A stretch of DNA of 64,000 nt from Rhytidiadelphus loreus (GCA_947034895.1 OX344765.1:23069001-23133000); one strand, 5' to 3'; positions 37,516 to 50,066 are shown, counted from the first letter of the stretch. Program-made: numbers and translations. The notes: generated by a model not told the origin, from the sequence alone.

Positions 37516-39012
37516 CTACAACCGCTTGTCAAGCTGGGACTGGCGGTCCGTCAGAGGAACGTAACGAACAGGGAGGTACTCGCTCTTCTTCAGCTCCCCA
37601 TTGGCGTCTTTATCGATCACCATAAGCTCCTGGAACAAGTCACCTACAGGGATGACCAGTCGCCCTCCCGGTTTCAACTGATCGGTCAGTGCAGGTGGAA
37701 TTGTTGGCGCTGCTGCTCCGACGTGAATAGCGTCATAAGGTGCGTGCTCTGGGAATCCATCTCTGCCGTCTGTAAATTCCAGCACGAACACTTTCAGTCA
37801 TTTATTGGTTTTCATGACCATGGGACAAATTCAGTAGAATAACGATGCTAAGATAGAAGATACTACAACCGCTAGGAACTCGTCTCCAATTCACTGACCC
37901 CTGTTACAAACAGCAACTCATCTCTTTCAAACAACACTTGGTAGGTCTTCAATTAGCAAATTCGGTGCAAGAAATCATGACTTGGATAATAGTATCGATG
38001 GCTAATCAGCTTTGAATGGAAATGGGGTTGTCTACTGCCCATTCAACAGTGGTCTACAACCTCCCACTTTGAATGAAATCATCTGATACATTGAGTGGTA
38101 AAACAATTTGATCTGAAGAGGGTTTGGCTCTTATACCCAAAGTGTTCTCGCCAATGACTCTATTGAGTGATCTCCCAATGATAGCACACTCCTACATGTT
38201 GCTTAAAATGCTTAAAGTTGGACTAAAAAAGTATCCTCTACCTTGATCACGAAATCTGATGCATTAAGGATATAAGAGGCGATGAGCTAACTAACCTCCG
38301 GTATGTAATGACAAGCAGTCGGTATTGAGTAACCGTGCAGCATCGCTCTTCTGTACATTTTCAACAGCTTTAGCTGTGAGCTCAGGAATGTGTTCCACTC
38401 CAATGGAACGGCCCTTGTCTCCAACCATGAGAGCAAAGATTGCTGTCAAGTATCCCGTGCCTGCACTGTCCAGGTTAAAGAGGAAAGGGAGGAAAATGAC
38501 ACCGCCAAGGTCGTTTCACAGCTACCAAGTGTTACGGTTGGATCAGAAACCGCAGCATAATTTGAACTACTGTAATTTGAACAATTACACTCAACCCTCG
38601 CTAATGAAACTGCTGAGCTTTTATCAGCATTCTCATGCATGTGCTGTACACAACATGGTAGATTCTGTCATAAAGAGGGAATGTGCAATTACAGAATGTG
38701 GCAATAGATAGGGTTGAGTGTATTTGCAAATTGGATACCTGCTCCGACGTCAAGGACGTGCATTCCAGGTTGCAGGTGGTCTTTGAGAAGCTCAAGACAA
38801 ATTGCGTGCATATGCGGGGCCGAGATGGTCGCATTGTAGCCTATGGGCAACGGGTGGTCCATGTAAGGAGGCTCCCCTGGTGGAACGAACAAGGCTCGAT
38901 CAATCTGCTCCATGGCATTTGCCGCCTTCTGCGACGTAATCCTCCCATCCTTTTGCAGAGAGCGCACCAGATCCTTATTGCTTGGCATCCGACCACTCGA
39001 CATATGTTGCAT
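37516..39012 (-). CDS. PIMT: Protein-L-isoaspartate O-methyltransferase
   Basis: Three exons on the minus strand (39012-38739, 38460-38296, 37769-37516) join with clean GT-AG borders to encode 230 residues, the normal length of the plant enzyme. It transfers a methyl group from SAM to the alpha-carboxyl of L-isoaspartyl (and D-aspartyl) residues, starting repair of age-damaged proteins. Hallmarks are GYNATISAPHMH (58-69), which shapes the substrate site, SAM motif I VLDVGAGTGYLTA (86-98, split by intron 1 inside Gly92), Glu114 in GVEHIPEL, and DAIHVGAAAP followed by LKPGGRLVIPVG. The C-terminal RYVPLTDRQSQL also fits. The start ATG has an in-frame TGA immediately upstream and gives an N-terminus of family length, so no earlier coding exon is needed. 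No targeting peptide is obvious; a cytosolic form is likely. Confidence 0.95.
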
Positions 39013-40380
39013 TCAATCACATATAACATTCTCATCAGCATGGAGACAATGGAGCCATGCTCAATTGCTTGGAGACAACCTAAAGGTACCCACGCCTGAC
39101 TCTGACACTTGAAGCATTGAACATGATTACTATCACTAGGGGCAGATTTTCAAATATTCTTGTTAGCAAATCAAAGAGGGTTCCGACGCACCAGAGAATG
39201 TATTATGTGCAAAATATCATTGGTTGATGACCTAAAATTGACACGAATTCACATATTGAGGTGGTGTACATTCTCAAAATCAATATGTACTCAACTGAGC
39301 AAGATATGAGACTGTCGCAATTAGGTATGTGTCACAATTAGGCCCCTCTACCTTAGAGAGAGAGAGAGCTTGCTTGAAGAGTTGCAGAAAAATGTGAATA
39401 AATCTTGCGTTGCTGGTGTGGAAAGCTTCGAACGCCAGCAAAGGCTTGCCGCAGTGCTGGTGCCAGGGTCGCAGCAGCAACTAACGATCCTTCCAATCTG
39501 TCAAACGCGGCATCACCTTCTTCACGTTTCTAACTCTCCAACTCTTGTGACAACATGGTGCGAATTTGACGTATTAATTTCTTCACGTCGAACCAGGGAC
39601 TTGGACATTGAAGATCCACAGACTCATACCTCCAGAAATTTCAACAAATTGGAGACGCTCAAATCACGAACGAACACCCGACCAGCGTATTCGAATCCAG
39701 TAAACTCTAAACGAGATTTAAATGAAACAGAATATTCATATCATAGAAATCTCACATAGAAGACGGTCCTCACGAAGAATCTAAACCTAAACTCCCTCGA
39801 CGGGCCGTCAGCACGAAACGAACGAATCAAAGAATGACTGCAAACACAGACGAAAGGTGCGTTATCACATCACCATAAAAAACCCCAACAATCATATTTC
39901 CTACCAGAGTCCTACCCCACGAAATTCAACGTCAGTGGCCACAACAGCTTTAACAAACAAATCAATTCAATTCGATATTCAAATCGAAACATAGCTGCCA
40001 GCCCGGACCTTACTGCAGAGATTACTACTCATACGCCTTGATCCCAATTCTTCATAAAGTGATGACACGATCGCCACTAAAATTGCAGAAACGGAGAAAC
40101 GAAGCAACCCCAAATCCTCTCCGCCAATCCAGGTACCGACACCAATCAAGATCTATACGAAACCATACGCAGGGAAGAATCGAGTGTCAAGAAGTTGAAT
40201 TAACATAAAATCTGACATTTGAATGCGTCGCTCGAGATCCAACAGAATGATTGCTGCTCAAGCAATGACAACCTGATACGAACTCGACGAAATTCAACGA
40301 AATTGGAATGAAATTGAGCGAAAATTTCTACGAAGTTCTTTTTTAGGAAGGCTATTTGGTAGGTTTTCACCCCACATTCA
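39013..40380 (-). other. Upstream region of PIMT
   Basis: A mixed-composition region with no recognised gene; it probably includes the PIMT promoter and 5' UTR. A segment at about 39140-39310 resembles 2270-2440. A (GA)n run lies at 39356-39369. Confidence 0.45.
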
Positions 40381-40638
40381 CTACCTTTTTTGTACCATTC
40401 ACTGGGAAGTGAATGGGACAGGGTTCCCAGTGATTTGAACGAGATTCTCTGCAATCACAGCCCGCAATTAGTGCTCAATTGGTTGCAAGAGAGGAAGAGG
40501 GCCCATGCCTGCGATTGTGAGGTGCGGGGCCCTTGGCATTTGGCGACGCAAGGCAGAGATGAAGATGAAGGATATGGAATACTATACTGTATGCACCCCG
40601 ACCTCATCCGACGACGTCGACTTCGTCCTGCTGCAGGG

Positions 40639-40722
40639 CGACCTAAACCCAAAGGATGGCGACGGAAACCTATAGCACTGCGACGAAAACCTACAGGACA
40701 ACGACGCAAACGACTAGCACCA
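40639..40722. repeat. 21-bp minisatellite, four units
   Basis: Four contiguous 21-bp units, each starting CGAC(C/G)xAAAC, run 40639-40659, 40660-40680, 40681-40701 and 40702-40722. The period is a multiple of three, so each strand shows a 7-residue repeat (plus: RRKPxxx; minus: RRxPxGF-like). The surrounding open frame has no other support, so I treat this as a GC-rich minisatellite, not a gene. Confidence 0.75.
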
Positions 40723-40736
40723 TCCAATACCTTTCT

Positions 40737-40975
40737 TTAACCCGGTGTCCATATTCTGGACGATGAACAGAGGACTTGGAGGCGCTGCCTGTTTACTTAG
40801 TCCAACTAACTTCTCATTCATGCAATGTAACACTTGAATCTTGAAAAGACAACCTTCCTTGATGACCAGTTTCATGAAATTGCAGTAAATGATATTTCTG
40901 TACAAAGATCTAAGAAAAATGTGCCAAATTTCGAAAAAGGATAAAAAGGATCAACTGAAGGCGTTAAGGGGTTAA
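40737..40975 (+). mobile_element. 239-bp MITE with TTAACCC ends
   Basis: The block starts TTAACCCGGTGTCC and ends GCGTTAAGGGGTTAA; the outer eight or so bases are inverted repeats with TA at the edges. The interior matches 24532-24757 in the same orientation. It is non-coding. It lies directly beside the 21-bp minisatellite. Confidence 0.8.
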
Positions 40976-41136
40976 GCTCACGGCACTGCTGCTTGAGAGA
41001 TGCATTCGACTGCTACGTTCGGCGCGGGGCAACCTTTGACTTGGCGAGCAACAGTTCCGCATGGAAATGTCGTAAGCAATTTCCGTACACTCTTTTTTCC
41101 ATGAACAGCTCTTTCTCAGCTGTCATCCCCAAATTT

Positions 41137-41760
41137 ATACAAAGAAGCTTCGGACCCAAATTCTCAATCCAGCTGAATTTTTCTTGACTGCCGGCTTGAA
41201 CCTTTTAGACGTTCATCTTCTCGCTTGCGCTGATCTTAGATCCGCCATTCCAATCAGAGTTAACCAATACGAGCTCTAGCCATTTATATATGATCTCAAA
41301 TGCAAGCAGACTCCCACTGAACTTTCTTCATTGCCTGCTTGAAACCTTAGCAGATCCTCTTCTCGCTTTCTCTGATCTCAGATTTCGCTTGCATTGATCA
41401 ATCGGAGCTAACTAACACGACTGTCATTCATGATCTGAGTGCAGGCATCTAAATTCTGTAGTACTGGAGGGGAGTGAACTAACACGATAGTCATTCATGA
41501 TCTGAACTGTAGGCATCTAGATTCAGTAGTACTGGAGGATAGTTACGAGCAATTTGAGGTATACCCTTTCCCCTATACAAAGAAGCTACCCAAATTCTCA
41601 CTCCACCTGAATTTTTTTGCCTGCCTGCTTTAAACTTTTGCAGATCAGCTTCGCGCTTTGCGCTGAACTGAGATCTACCATCACAATCGGCGCAAGCTAA
41701 CAGGATTGCAATCCATGATCTCCTTTGCAGGCGTCCTAATTCTGTAGTACTGGAAAAGCT
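41137..41760 (+). repeat. Duplicated upstream region of the MES gene
   Basis: The segment beginning TATACAAAGAAGCT at 41137 recurs at 41573, about 436 bp downstream, with the same order of motifs (CCAAATTCTCA, CTGAATTTTT, CTGATCT-like, CATGATCT, TCTGTAGTACTGG). Within the first copy a 67-bp block (AACTAACACGA ... GTAGTACTGGAGG) is itself tandemly doubled at 41410 and 41477. A further middle copy of the CTTCTCGCTT/CTGATCT motif is at about 41360. The last copy ends about 40 bp before the MES start codon, so these are repeated promoter or 5' UTR sequences. Confidence 0.82.
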
Positions 41761-41802
41761 TTAACGATTGTTCCAAGAAGATTTTCAGAAATATCGGTGG
41801 TG

Positions 41803-43376
41803 ATGGCGGCGACGCAGCGCGAGTATGAATTTGTGCTGCTGCACGGGGGTTGTTACGGAGCGTGGGCGTGGTTCCCCGTGGAAGCCGAACTTCGGAAGGC
41901 GGGCTACAAGGTGACGGCCATGGACATGGCGGGCGCGGGTGTGCACCCTGCCGACCCGGACGCCATCGCCACTTTCGACGAGTACCACCAACCTGCGCTA
42001 GAGTTCTTGGAATCCCTGCCAGTGAAGGAGAAGGTACAGAAACCTCCACTCCAATGGAGCACCATCTGACTGAAGCTGAGCCATTTCACAACTTTTGTAT
42101 GTGATTCCCACATAACAGATGTTGGAAGGCGCAGAATTGATTTCAATTGGTTTCCGTTATTAAAATGGAGATGCCCGCACCATGATACTAAGTTCACCGG
42201 TGAACACAGGTTTGCCAAGGTATCATTGGTGGAGAGGAAGAAGGCTGTAAAAATGGAAGCTCTCTTACGAAACCAAAAATTTATACTCTTGAAAAGTCTT
42301 GACGCAAGAATGCAACTGTAGATCATGTCCTAAAACCTTCGCAAGCCCTCGGGTTCTAGAGGTTGTCTAATCCTTATGCTTGTTGGTGGGCTTGTGGGTT
42401 CAATGGAAGCAGGTGGTGCTGGTTGGGCACAGCATGGCAGGGTTCGCCTTGGCGCAACTCATGGAGAGGTTTCCTGATAAAATTAGTTTGGCGGTCTTCG
42501 TAGCAGCAGTGTTGTCTGCAAGTGGAGTTCCCCTGACAGACGACGCCGGTCTTTATCAAATTGTATGTCAGTCTTACGAACCTTGAAACCGACAATACCT
42601 GACCTTTTCAATTGTGTATGAAACTGGTTGCAACTTAGGATGATTTATGATCGCGCCCATTAGCCATCAATTCATGAGTTAACCTAGTAAAACTAATCTG
42701 AACTATTCTGACCTGCAGATGACGGATGATACGGCACCGAGTTCCAAGGTACTTGCGTTTCACTTCAAAAACGGAGTTGAGAACCCCCCCACGTCCTTCT
42801 ACTACCCCGCTTCCGCATTGAAACATATCTTTTTCAATGACTTCGATTCAGAGGTACCACATCTTAACACATTAATCCAATTATGACATTTCCATTGAAT
42901 CGACAGATTTCAGTTTACGTGGCATTGCATTTACAATTGTGCTAAACTGAAATCAATGCCACTCCTGGTTATCAAAGAAAAATGCTTGTGAATCTCATTT
43001 TCACAATCGGAAACTAGCCACATGAATTGAAATGAAATTTACCTTCATGCTCTTGATAACTGACAAATCTAGCTGAATTCAACGTGTGCAGGAAATCGTT
43101 GTGTTGGCGTCAAAGCTGGTGAGGCCCTACCCATACCAAATGCTGGCAACGTCAATAACATACACGAAGGAAAGGTATGGGCAGGTACCGTCAGTGTATA
43201 TCAAGTACTCGAACGATCACACCTTCACGCCTGAAGGCCAAGAGTACCTCTCCAGTCGTTATGGGCCGTTCAAAGAGGTTATTGAGCTTGAGGGTAGCCA
43301 CTTCAACTTTCTGCAACGATCTGGTGAGTTCACCAAGTTGCTCGTGAGCCTTGCTCAGAAACATAGCGTGTATTGA
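41803..43376 (+). CDS. Alpha/beta hydrolase, methylesterase (MES) family
   Basis: Four exons (41803-42033, 42413-42562, 42719-42853, 43092-43376), all joined in phase 0, encode 266 residues, the usual size of plant MES/hydroxynitrile-lyase-type hydrolases. The order is EFVLLHGGCYGAWAW (oxyanion-hole HG), then GAGVHPAD, the nucleophile elbow GHSMAG with Ser84, Asp214 in YSNDHTF, and His242 in LEGSHFNF. In the family the last motif is usually GxDHxxM; here the residue before His is Ser and one residue is missing. Relatives demethylate methyl salicylate, methyl-IAA or methyl jasmonate; the substrate cannot be read from sequence. No signal peptide is seen, so it is probably cytosolic. The start is the ATG of MAATQREYEF. 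Confidence 0.9.
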
Positions 43377-44705
43377 ATCAGAACTCTGCTGCTCCTTAGC
43401 TGTGAAAGCCAATGCGACTGGAGGGAGGCGCGAAGCCCCTTCACATACAAAAGGAAGAACAAATTACAACAACGAGTTGCTGCTCCTTAGCTTGTCAGTT
43501 TTCCTGGAGAAATTGTGACACTGCTGCAGTGATCTCAGCCCCATGGGAACCTTTTCTAGGACATTCTTGATGAGCTTTCGCTCTACAGTATTTGGTTTGT
43601 GATCTGTGAAGCTGCCCCAGAGTAAACTTCGACGTAGAACTCTTTTAGGTGACAGGCTCTGAACTCCTGTCACACGTGTTCAGGACATGACATGTTCAAA
43701 TTGTTCAATCGTGTGTAAACGAGGGGAGAAATTAACCAGATTGTGATACTACCGTAATAAGGATATTTGGGTGTACCGGTACTAACCAGACGCCAAATTC
43801 TAGTTGATTTGAGACGGAAACCCTGACCCCTGACCCAGCTCCCAGTTAAAACCGTTTTCAAACTGCATGACGCTGATTACTTCAAATTGCTAAATATTCT
43901 TTCCAAATACAATTTATTCCAAAATTGGGCTACCTCTCTACTGTTTGAAGACCAGTAACATAGCATGCTTTCTTTTCGAGAAAAGATATGCCTTGATGCA
44001 AAATTATGGGAAACTTAAAAACGAGTTAATGAGAACTTAACGAATGGCTCGCGGTAAGATCCAGCAACGAAATAGAGCCACTGAAGAGGTGCATTGGAAA
44101 AATTTACGTCCTCAGCAAAATACTTCGATTTGATGCTTCTGTTGGCGTTCATAAAACATTTCACAATGCAGAAACTCAGTTATTCTTGCGGAGATTCTGG
44201 GAACATGCGAGACTACTCTCCGCTTGCACATCGACTAGGTTAGTCCAAGTGCAATTCGTTATAAATCCACTATTCACACAGCCCGTAGCAAGTTGACGCT
44301 CTGAGCTCCAGCGTTACCGCACGAGTCCAACTCTCATGGTACGTCAACTTGGGCGGTACCGACAGTCCATTGTACGACATGTACGTCAGTTGACAAACGA
44401 ACCTGAGTAATCTGAAATGAGTAGTTATAAGGGGCTGTAAGATGGATCTGCACAATTGTACGAGTCGAACACACAGATTGACTCATAAAAACCATTGCAC
44501 TATCTCGCAAGTCGAGCAACCACACCACAGATAAGTCATCAAGTGTGATATCATGAATAACGTCACAAAAACATTGCAGGTCATCTGCCAAAGAGACTCC
44601 CTTGCAGAATGTTTGATCTTCATAGGATAACCAGAAAACTGTTATCTAAATATCACATGAGTGACACTTCTATGCGCTTCGCCCTACTCAGCTACAAAAT
44701 TACAG
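43377..44705. other. Intergenic DNA between MES and RPS21
   Basis: Two convergent genes share this 1.3 kb. It should hold both 3' UTRs. The short open frames present on either strand have no family features. Nothing else is recognised. Confidence 0.5.
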
Positions 44706-45685
44706 TTACTGTCCAAGTTCAGCTTTCTTCTTGGCCCACAGCCTGTCAAGAGCGCTGTCAGCATCTCCCTGCATTATAAACGTCCATTCTTCGAATTTAG
44801 TCGGTGGAACTTTAAAAAAGAATACAGTTCCTCTGTAAAACAGTATACACGCAATGTGGCGTCCAAGTAAAAAGATCAAAGCAATAACCCGCAGGAAGTA
44901 ATCCCTGATAATATCAGTACCAGACCCAAGTAAGGAAAAACATGTATGCAATTCACATGCACAGAGACAAGGGTAGATAGTGGAGACAACTGTGTCGAAA
45001 AACAGACCTGAGCTCGGACAAATCCGCACAAGGCAAATGTGGTGAATTGTCCTGTGTAAACGCCATTCTCATCAACGTGACCGACGTTCAACTGAACTGA
45101 GGCAACATCCTTGGATGTAATCAACCTATTGGTTGAAGAACTGAAACGCACAAGTAATTTTAAATCAATGTTTCTCTCCCAAAAGTGAGGCACAAGTCTC
45201 ATAGTGCGCTAGAAGGAAGAATGCATTTGTAAGCAAATATTTGGAACGTGACACAGTGTGATAGTGAGATTACTTCGTTCCTTACGGTTCCGAGAAAGAA
45301 CTGAGGATGTGATATTAGAGAAGGTAACATTACAGACGTCTGCGTGTGCAATCTCCACCTGTACCAAACACAAGTTTCGAGAGGAGAAAAACGAATTTTC
45401 TAAACACAAATTCTGAAGAGAAACATACTAATCTTGAAATCTAGAGATGTCAACGTGGTCTACTATATGCGAAGTACGTTAACATTGTTTCTCACAACCT
45501 CAAATATGCTATAGAGGACGAGAACACAAAGCATTAAAGTCCCAAGGGCGCTCTTGCAAGAAAAGGCTTCGACAAAAGCCCGCTCACGCCAGACAGAACT
45601 TCAAGGGACACGGAAAAGATGAACTCGAAGCGTACCACTTCCTGGGAATGTAAAGATCGACGTTATCTCCTTCCTCGTTCTGCAT
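44706..45685 (-). CDS. RPS21: 40S ribosomal protein S21 (eS21)
   Basis: Three exons on the minus strand (45685-45636, 45140-45008, 44768-44706) give an 81-residue protein, the normal eS21 length. Exon 1 encodes [16 protein letters not shown] and splits the Cys codon; exon 2 encodes [16 protein letters not shown] then [20 protein letters not shown]; exon 3 encodes [17 protein letters not shown]. The match to plant eS21 is essentially full length. It is a component of the small ribosomal subunit in the cytosol. A telobox 106 bp upstream of the start codon fits coordinated ribosomal-protein expression. The short exons are easy to miss in automatic calling. Confidence 0.96.
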
Positions 45686-45790
45686 GGTCGCGTTGGAAGC
45701 GTCCGAGGCTGGTGAAATCGCACAGGAGGCAGGCGCAGGTGATGGAGACGACGACGAGACGGAGAAGGCTCAAAGAGATTGAGCTCAGCG

Positions 45791-45800
45791 TTAGGGTTTT
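45791..45800 (-). promoter_or_regulatory. Telobox upstream of RPS21
   Basis: AAAACCCTAA on the minus strand, 106 bp before the RPS21 ATG. This motif, near the transcription start, is the classic shared element of plant ribosomal-protein promoters and is bound by Myb/TRB-type factors in angiosperms. Confidence 0.7.
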
Positions 45801-45801
45801 C

Positions 45802-46090
45802 TGTTGTAGACCCACAGTCCCCTGCGTTCCCTTCTTACGCGAACTCCATGGTCACCCTTTGGAACTCTTTGGGTATTTTCTCGATATTTGACACTGCTGT
45901 AAGTTAGTTTATGTAATCCAAAAAGTGATGAATACGGTACTTTAAAGTTTCTTTTATGTAACCTACATGTAGATATTGGAAACTTAATTTTCATTGTTTA
46001 CTTCTTTGTTGAATTGAGGCAACCTAATTAGAAGGGCAACAAATCTTTATATGTATAAATGTGTATGAAGCATTAAATATATATATATAT

Positions 46091-46125
<35 letters not shown>

Positions 46126-48781
46126 TTGAATGTCACACTATAAATCTCCTTCCATTATAATCAATATTTAAAAATATGGTTTAGTTACAATTTTTTAAGT
46201 TCAACATGCAATGTAATATTCAATAAAGGATTGTTTTTGGAACTTGAAGTAGAATAAAAAGTCAAGAGAAATACCTTTAGTTTTAACAAGGATTAAAAGT
46301 AAAAATTGTCATTTTGATTGTCAAATGTTAATTTGATGAAAAATAGTTTAAAATTCTAAATTATATAGACAAGTTGTACATAGAAAAGTAGATGAAATTT
46401 TTGAGATGCTTAATTGTAAGAAATAGGGACCACTAATCAACAAGAAAGCAATCCATTAGTGTGTTAATTTGGCAAATTCAAAAATTAACTCTTCTAATTC
46501 CGAAAAGCAACAAAAGTTTGATTAGCAAAGTTATATGGGCATCACAATCCCCTTTGCACTTGATGACTTGGTTGTTGATGTGTCTCGTTCTACCCGTAAA
46601 AACCTTAGTTAACTTAGCAAGATGTGACATAGGTTTTTTGAGGCAATTGAAAAAGAGATATTTGGATGATTTAGTGCATGTAAAGATAAGGTAGCAAAAA
46701 TTTGTATACTCATATTCCACATGGTAGGCTCTAATTAGAAGATTTACATCTATGACTTCACCTACCTACTCTTGTCTCTCATCAACTACTAACTTTCACA
46801 ATTCAAAAATTATCATTATTATTATTTTTTAAATTTCCAAAAGAAAATATTAAAAAAATTTAAAAATCATTATTTTATTTCCCTATACTTGCATCGTGGC
46901 CTAAAATCAAACAGCTTTCTAATGGCCTTCTTCAAGGTTTAGATTTTTTGTAATGAAGTCTTCTTTTAATGTTTCAACAAAGTATTGTAGTTTTATACTC
47001 AATGGTTTATTAGGGCTTTAAAGTTTTGGTGATAGATTTCTGGAGTTTTTTTTCTCTTAGTCTCAACTTTTCTTTCTTTGGGTTTTTTGACTTAAGGTTA
47101 CAGACAATATGATTATGTTGCTTTTGGTTCAAGGTTTCAACAAAGTTTTGTGATTATTGGTAAAATGTTTTACCACGATTTTGTAGGATCTGTTGATAAA
47201 TTTTATTCTTATGCCATTGTCCACTACAATCACATACTAGGAGTTGTCACTTGTAATTTTGATGTTTCAATACAATTGTGTGAAAATTACATTGGTGTTT
47301 CATTACAATTTTGTTGGTAGATTGTCTATGCCACCTCTATGTTAGATTTCATTCTTCATGTTAATTTATCTTTAATAAGCACTTTGATTTTTTTCCCTAA
47401 TTGATTCAATATTTTAGTAGATTTTTGTGTTTTTATAATGAATTGTATAAGTTTTGCTAGCAATCTTTCTTTTCTTTTTTATCACTTCAAATTTATTTTG
47501 TGTATGTGCATCATGTAGAGGCAACAAATTATATAAATATTAATCCCTTGGAGTATTCAAATATGTAATGAAGTATGCAATTCCAAGGAAACTTCTTTTT
47601 TGCATCAATTTTGAATTTACAAAGTGATTTTCTTACGCTCTATTTGCTTCAATGTGCTAATCTTTCCATCCTTTCAAATGCACTTACAAATACATTGTAT
47701 ATACATACACAATTGTAAATCCTCTACCATTTCAATTTGAACATGATGTTGGTTTTAAACTCATAGTTTTATGTTGTATCTTTCTAAGTTTATTATATTT
47801 TTACGAAACTTGTGTTATTTAGATTGGAAGTTTGATTATGAATCTAATCTTTCATAGATTTAAAAATTTGTAGATTTAAAGCTTCATAGATTAAGAGTTT
47901 TATAGTTTCAAAAATTTATAAAAATTCAAATACATCATAGATTTAGATTTAGAATGAATATTCTTCATTGATTTCAAATTCTTCAAATTTGCAAATTTCT
48001 ACATGATTATAAAGATGCCAATACATAATGATACATTTTACAATCTTTTACATTGTCAAAATCCCTCAAAATGTAGATTTCAAGTTTGTTTTAAATTTTT
48101 TTTGAAATTATCATTATTGCACTTGCATTTACAATTTTTTTTCCAAAAGACATTCTACAATGCCATATCATTATCCACATAAAAATTCAAAATAGGATGT
48201 GGCACATATGAGGGCACATACGCAAAAGAAGTAAGACTAACATGACATGAAATAACACATTAGTGCTATATATTGTACAAATTGAGTAGTTTGAATCAAC
48301 ATGACTTTTTAATGTTCATGTGTGTTTCTTTCAATTATGTTTTTGTTTTCACTCCATTTAAATATTATTTTTTGAAACTACAATCACTTCATTTGGTTGG
48401 AAAATTATATTACTTTATTTAGTAGTTCCCCTCTTCCTTCCATAATGCACATATAGAATAAATTGGATGAAATATCTTAATATGCATTAATAGCTAAGGA
48501 TTTCATTAAAGCCAAATGAAAGTAATCCATTGATTCCATTCCTCTCTATGCACTGGAATTGTTTTAGAAGAGTTGAATGGATTTTTTTTTTCAATTTCTC
48601 ATTAATTACCTAAATTATTTTGCAAAAAGCTAAATAAAATAAAATAAAATAGTTTATAAGTCACCCAATGGATAGCCATAATTGACTTGTTGGACTTATT
48701 CAAACCTACAACTTTTATTGATCAATTCCTACTAGTATCCTTAATCCAACCTTAATTCTAGAAGGACGCCAATCTATGACT
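45802..48781. other. AT-rich intergenic stretch
   Basis: No gene is seen in these 3 kb of strongly AT-rich DNA apart from the promoter-proximal 100 bp belonging to RPS21. A tetranucleotide microsatellite lies at about 46076-46126. Frames are short and lack codon structure. Confidence 0.65.
46076..46126. repeat. (AT)n then (TTTA)n microsatellite
   Basis: An AT dinucleotide run of about 14 bases passes directly into about nine TTTA units. A simple-sequence repeat with no evident function. Confidence 0.95.
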
Positions 48782-48900
48782 AAGATAGTCACTAAAAAAT
48801 GATCGGATTTTTGGACCAATAGGCGCATGTTTTTATTTCTATAATGATTTGGGAAGTCATTCATTGACCACTTTTTGACTTCAACGTCTTTATATATGAT
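48782..48900 (+). repeat. Dispersed repeat, inverted relative to 17351-17465
   Basis: Contains GTCACTAAAAAATGATC, TTTTTGGACCAATAGG and TGACCACTTTTTGACTT, which pair in reverse complement with the block at 17351-17465. It sits just to the left of the foldback element at 48973-49411. Confidence 0.7.
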
Positions 48901-48972
48901 TAATTAAGCTTGCACCAAGGTAAGGTCTTTCCAAGGAAAAATGCCATGCCCCGAAGGATAGGTAATCTATTC

Positions 48973-49411
48973 CCTATACGATGTTAGAATTGGCCGACAG
49001 TTTGCAATAAAAAAATCTACATACTCAATTGCCTAGGCATTAAAGTATTGAGTTTAAACCTATGTATTGTTTTGATAACGTTCACATGAAATACAAAACT
49101 ATATTCTATTAATTTATTTTTTTAGAAACAAGGAATTATCACTAAATTGGTCATGATATGGTAGCTTTTGAGCTATTACATTATTGTGAATGACTACAAC
49201 TTGCAATAAATGGGACTCTTCTTGTTGGTCAGAAACTTGGAATTTAATTCTTTTTTGGATTTTTTGTTGCACAATCAGTAAGGAGACAAATTGGTGACTT
49301 TCCAAATATGCCAGCATTTAAGATAATTTTTTTAACATCCAAACAATTGAGTATGTAGATTTTTTTGTATTGTAAGCTATAGGCCAATTTTAACTTCTAA
49401 CATCATTTAGG
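48973..49411. mobile_element. Foldback element, 60-70-bp arms
   Basis: The left arm at 48973-49032 (CCTATACGATGTTAG ... ACATACTCAATTG) and the right arm at 49343-49411 (CAATTGAGTATGTAG ... AACATCATTTAGG) are inverted repeats with about 80% identity. They enclose about 310 bp of non-coding AT-rich DNA. No target duplication was confirmed. Confidence 0.78.
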
Positions 49412-49584
49412 AGTTAACCTAACTTAGTCCAATTATTTTTCAGTACAACTTCGTATTGGTGAGCCCTTTCAAAAAAATAAAGATGTGGAGATATCCATGG
49501 TGTTGCCTTAGTTGTGTCGTGTTAGGCCAACTACAACCCTTGAAAGCTGTATGTTTCAAAAAAGAAAAAGAAAAAGAAAAATGA

Positions 49585-49712
49585 GGATGAAATCCATTCG
49601 TCCTAAAGTACTAGTCACGCAAAAAGACAAATGAAACTCATCCATTCCTGACTATTCGTGAGAGGGTTTTCCCCCAAAGTCGAATGAAATTCATCCGTTC
49701 CCCACTGTTCGA
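49585..49712 (+). repeat. Three imperfect direct repeats, about 50 bp apart
   Basis: Blocks with the pattern GATGAAAxxCATxCxTxC ... TATTCG occur at about 49585, 49630 and 49682. They lie about 360-480 bp before the cyclin L start codon, at the border where composition shifts from AT-rich to genic, and may belong to the promoter. Confidence 0.5.
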
Positions 49713-50066
49713 TCATTAATAAGACTTTACTTTACGAGGTCAAGGTGTCCAGGAAATACACTAAATACAGAAGTAGTGTGGGTGGTAGACGAAGCTTATT
49801 ATTGCCATTCTCCGCGTGCACCTTCCGGTTAGTATCCGGAGATTTGTGCTGCCGCTTCCACGTTGTTCCCGTTTTTGTAGCTCTCTTCAGTCGTGTGTGG
49901 TTGCGCATCTCTTCTCGCTTGCACTCTATCGGGTGTATTTTGATTCCGGCATCACATAACTTAGTTGCGGGGGTTTCGTGGAGAGCGTTTTTCATGGTCT
50001 TGTAGCGGCAGCCAGGGTTTTTGGACGATTTTGGGGCTCCGGATTGGGTCTGCCGCCGTCGCATAA

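Noticed and set aside
40390..40740. Plus-strand 116-residue frame and the opposing basic minus-strand frame
   Set aside because: Both are dominated by the 21-bp minisatellite and run into the neighbouring MITE; no family similarity.
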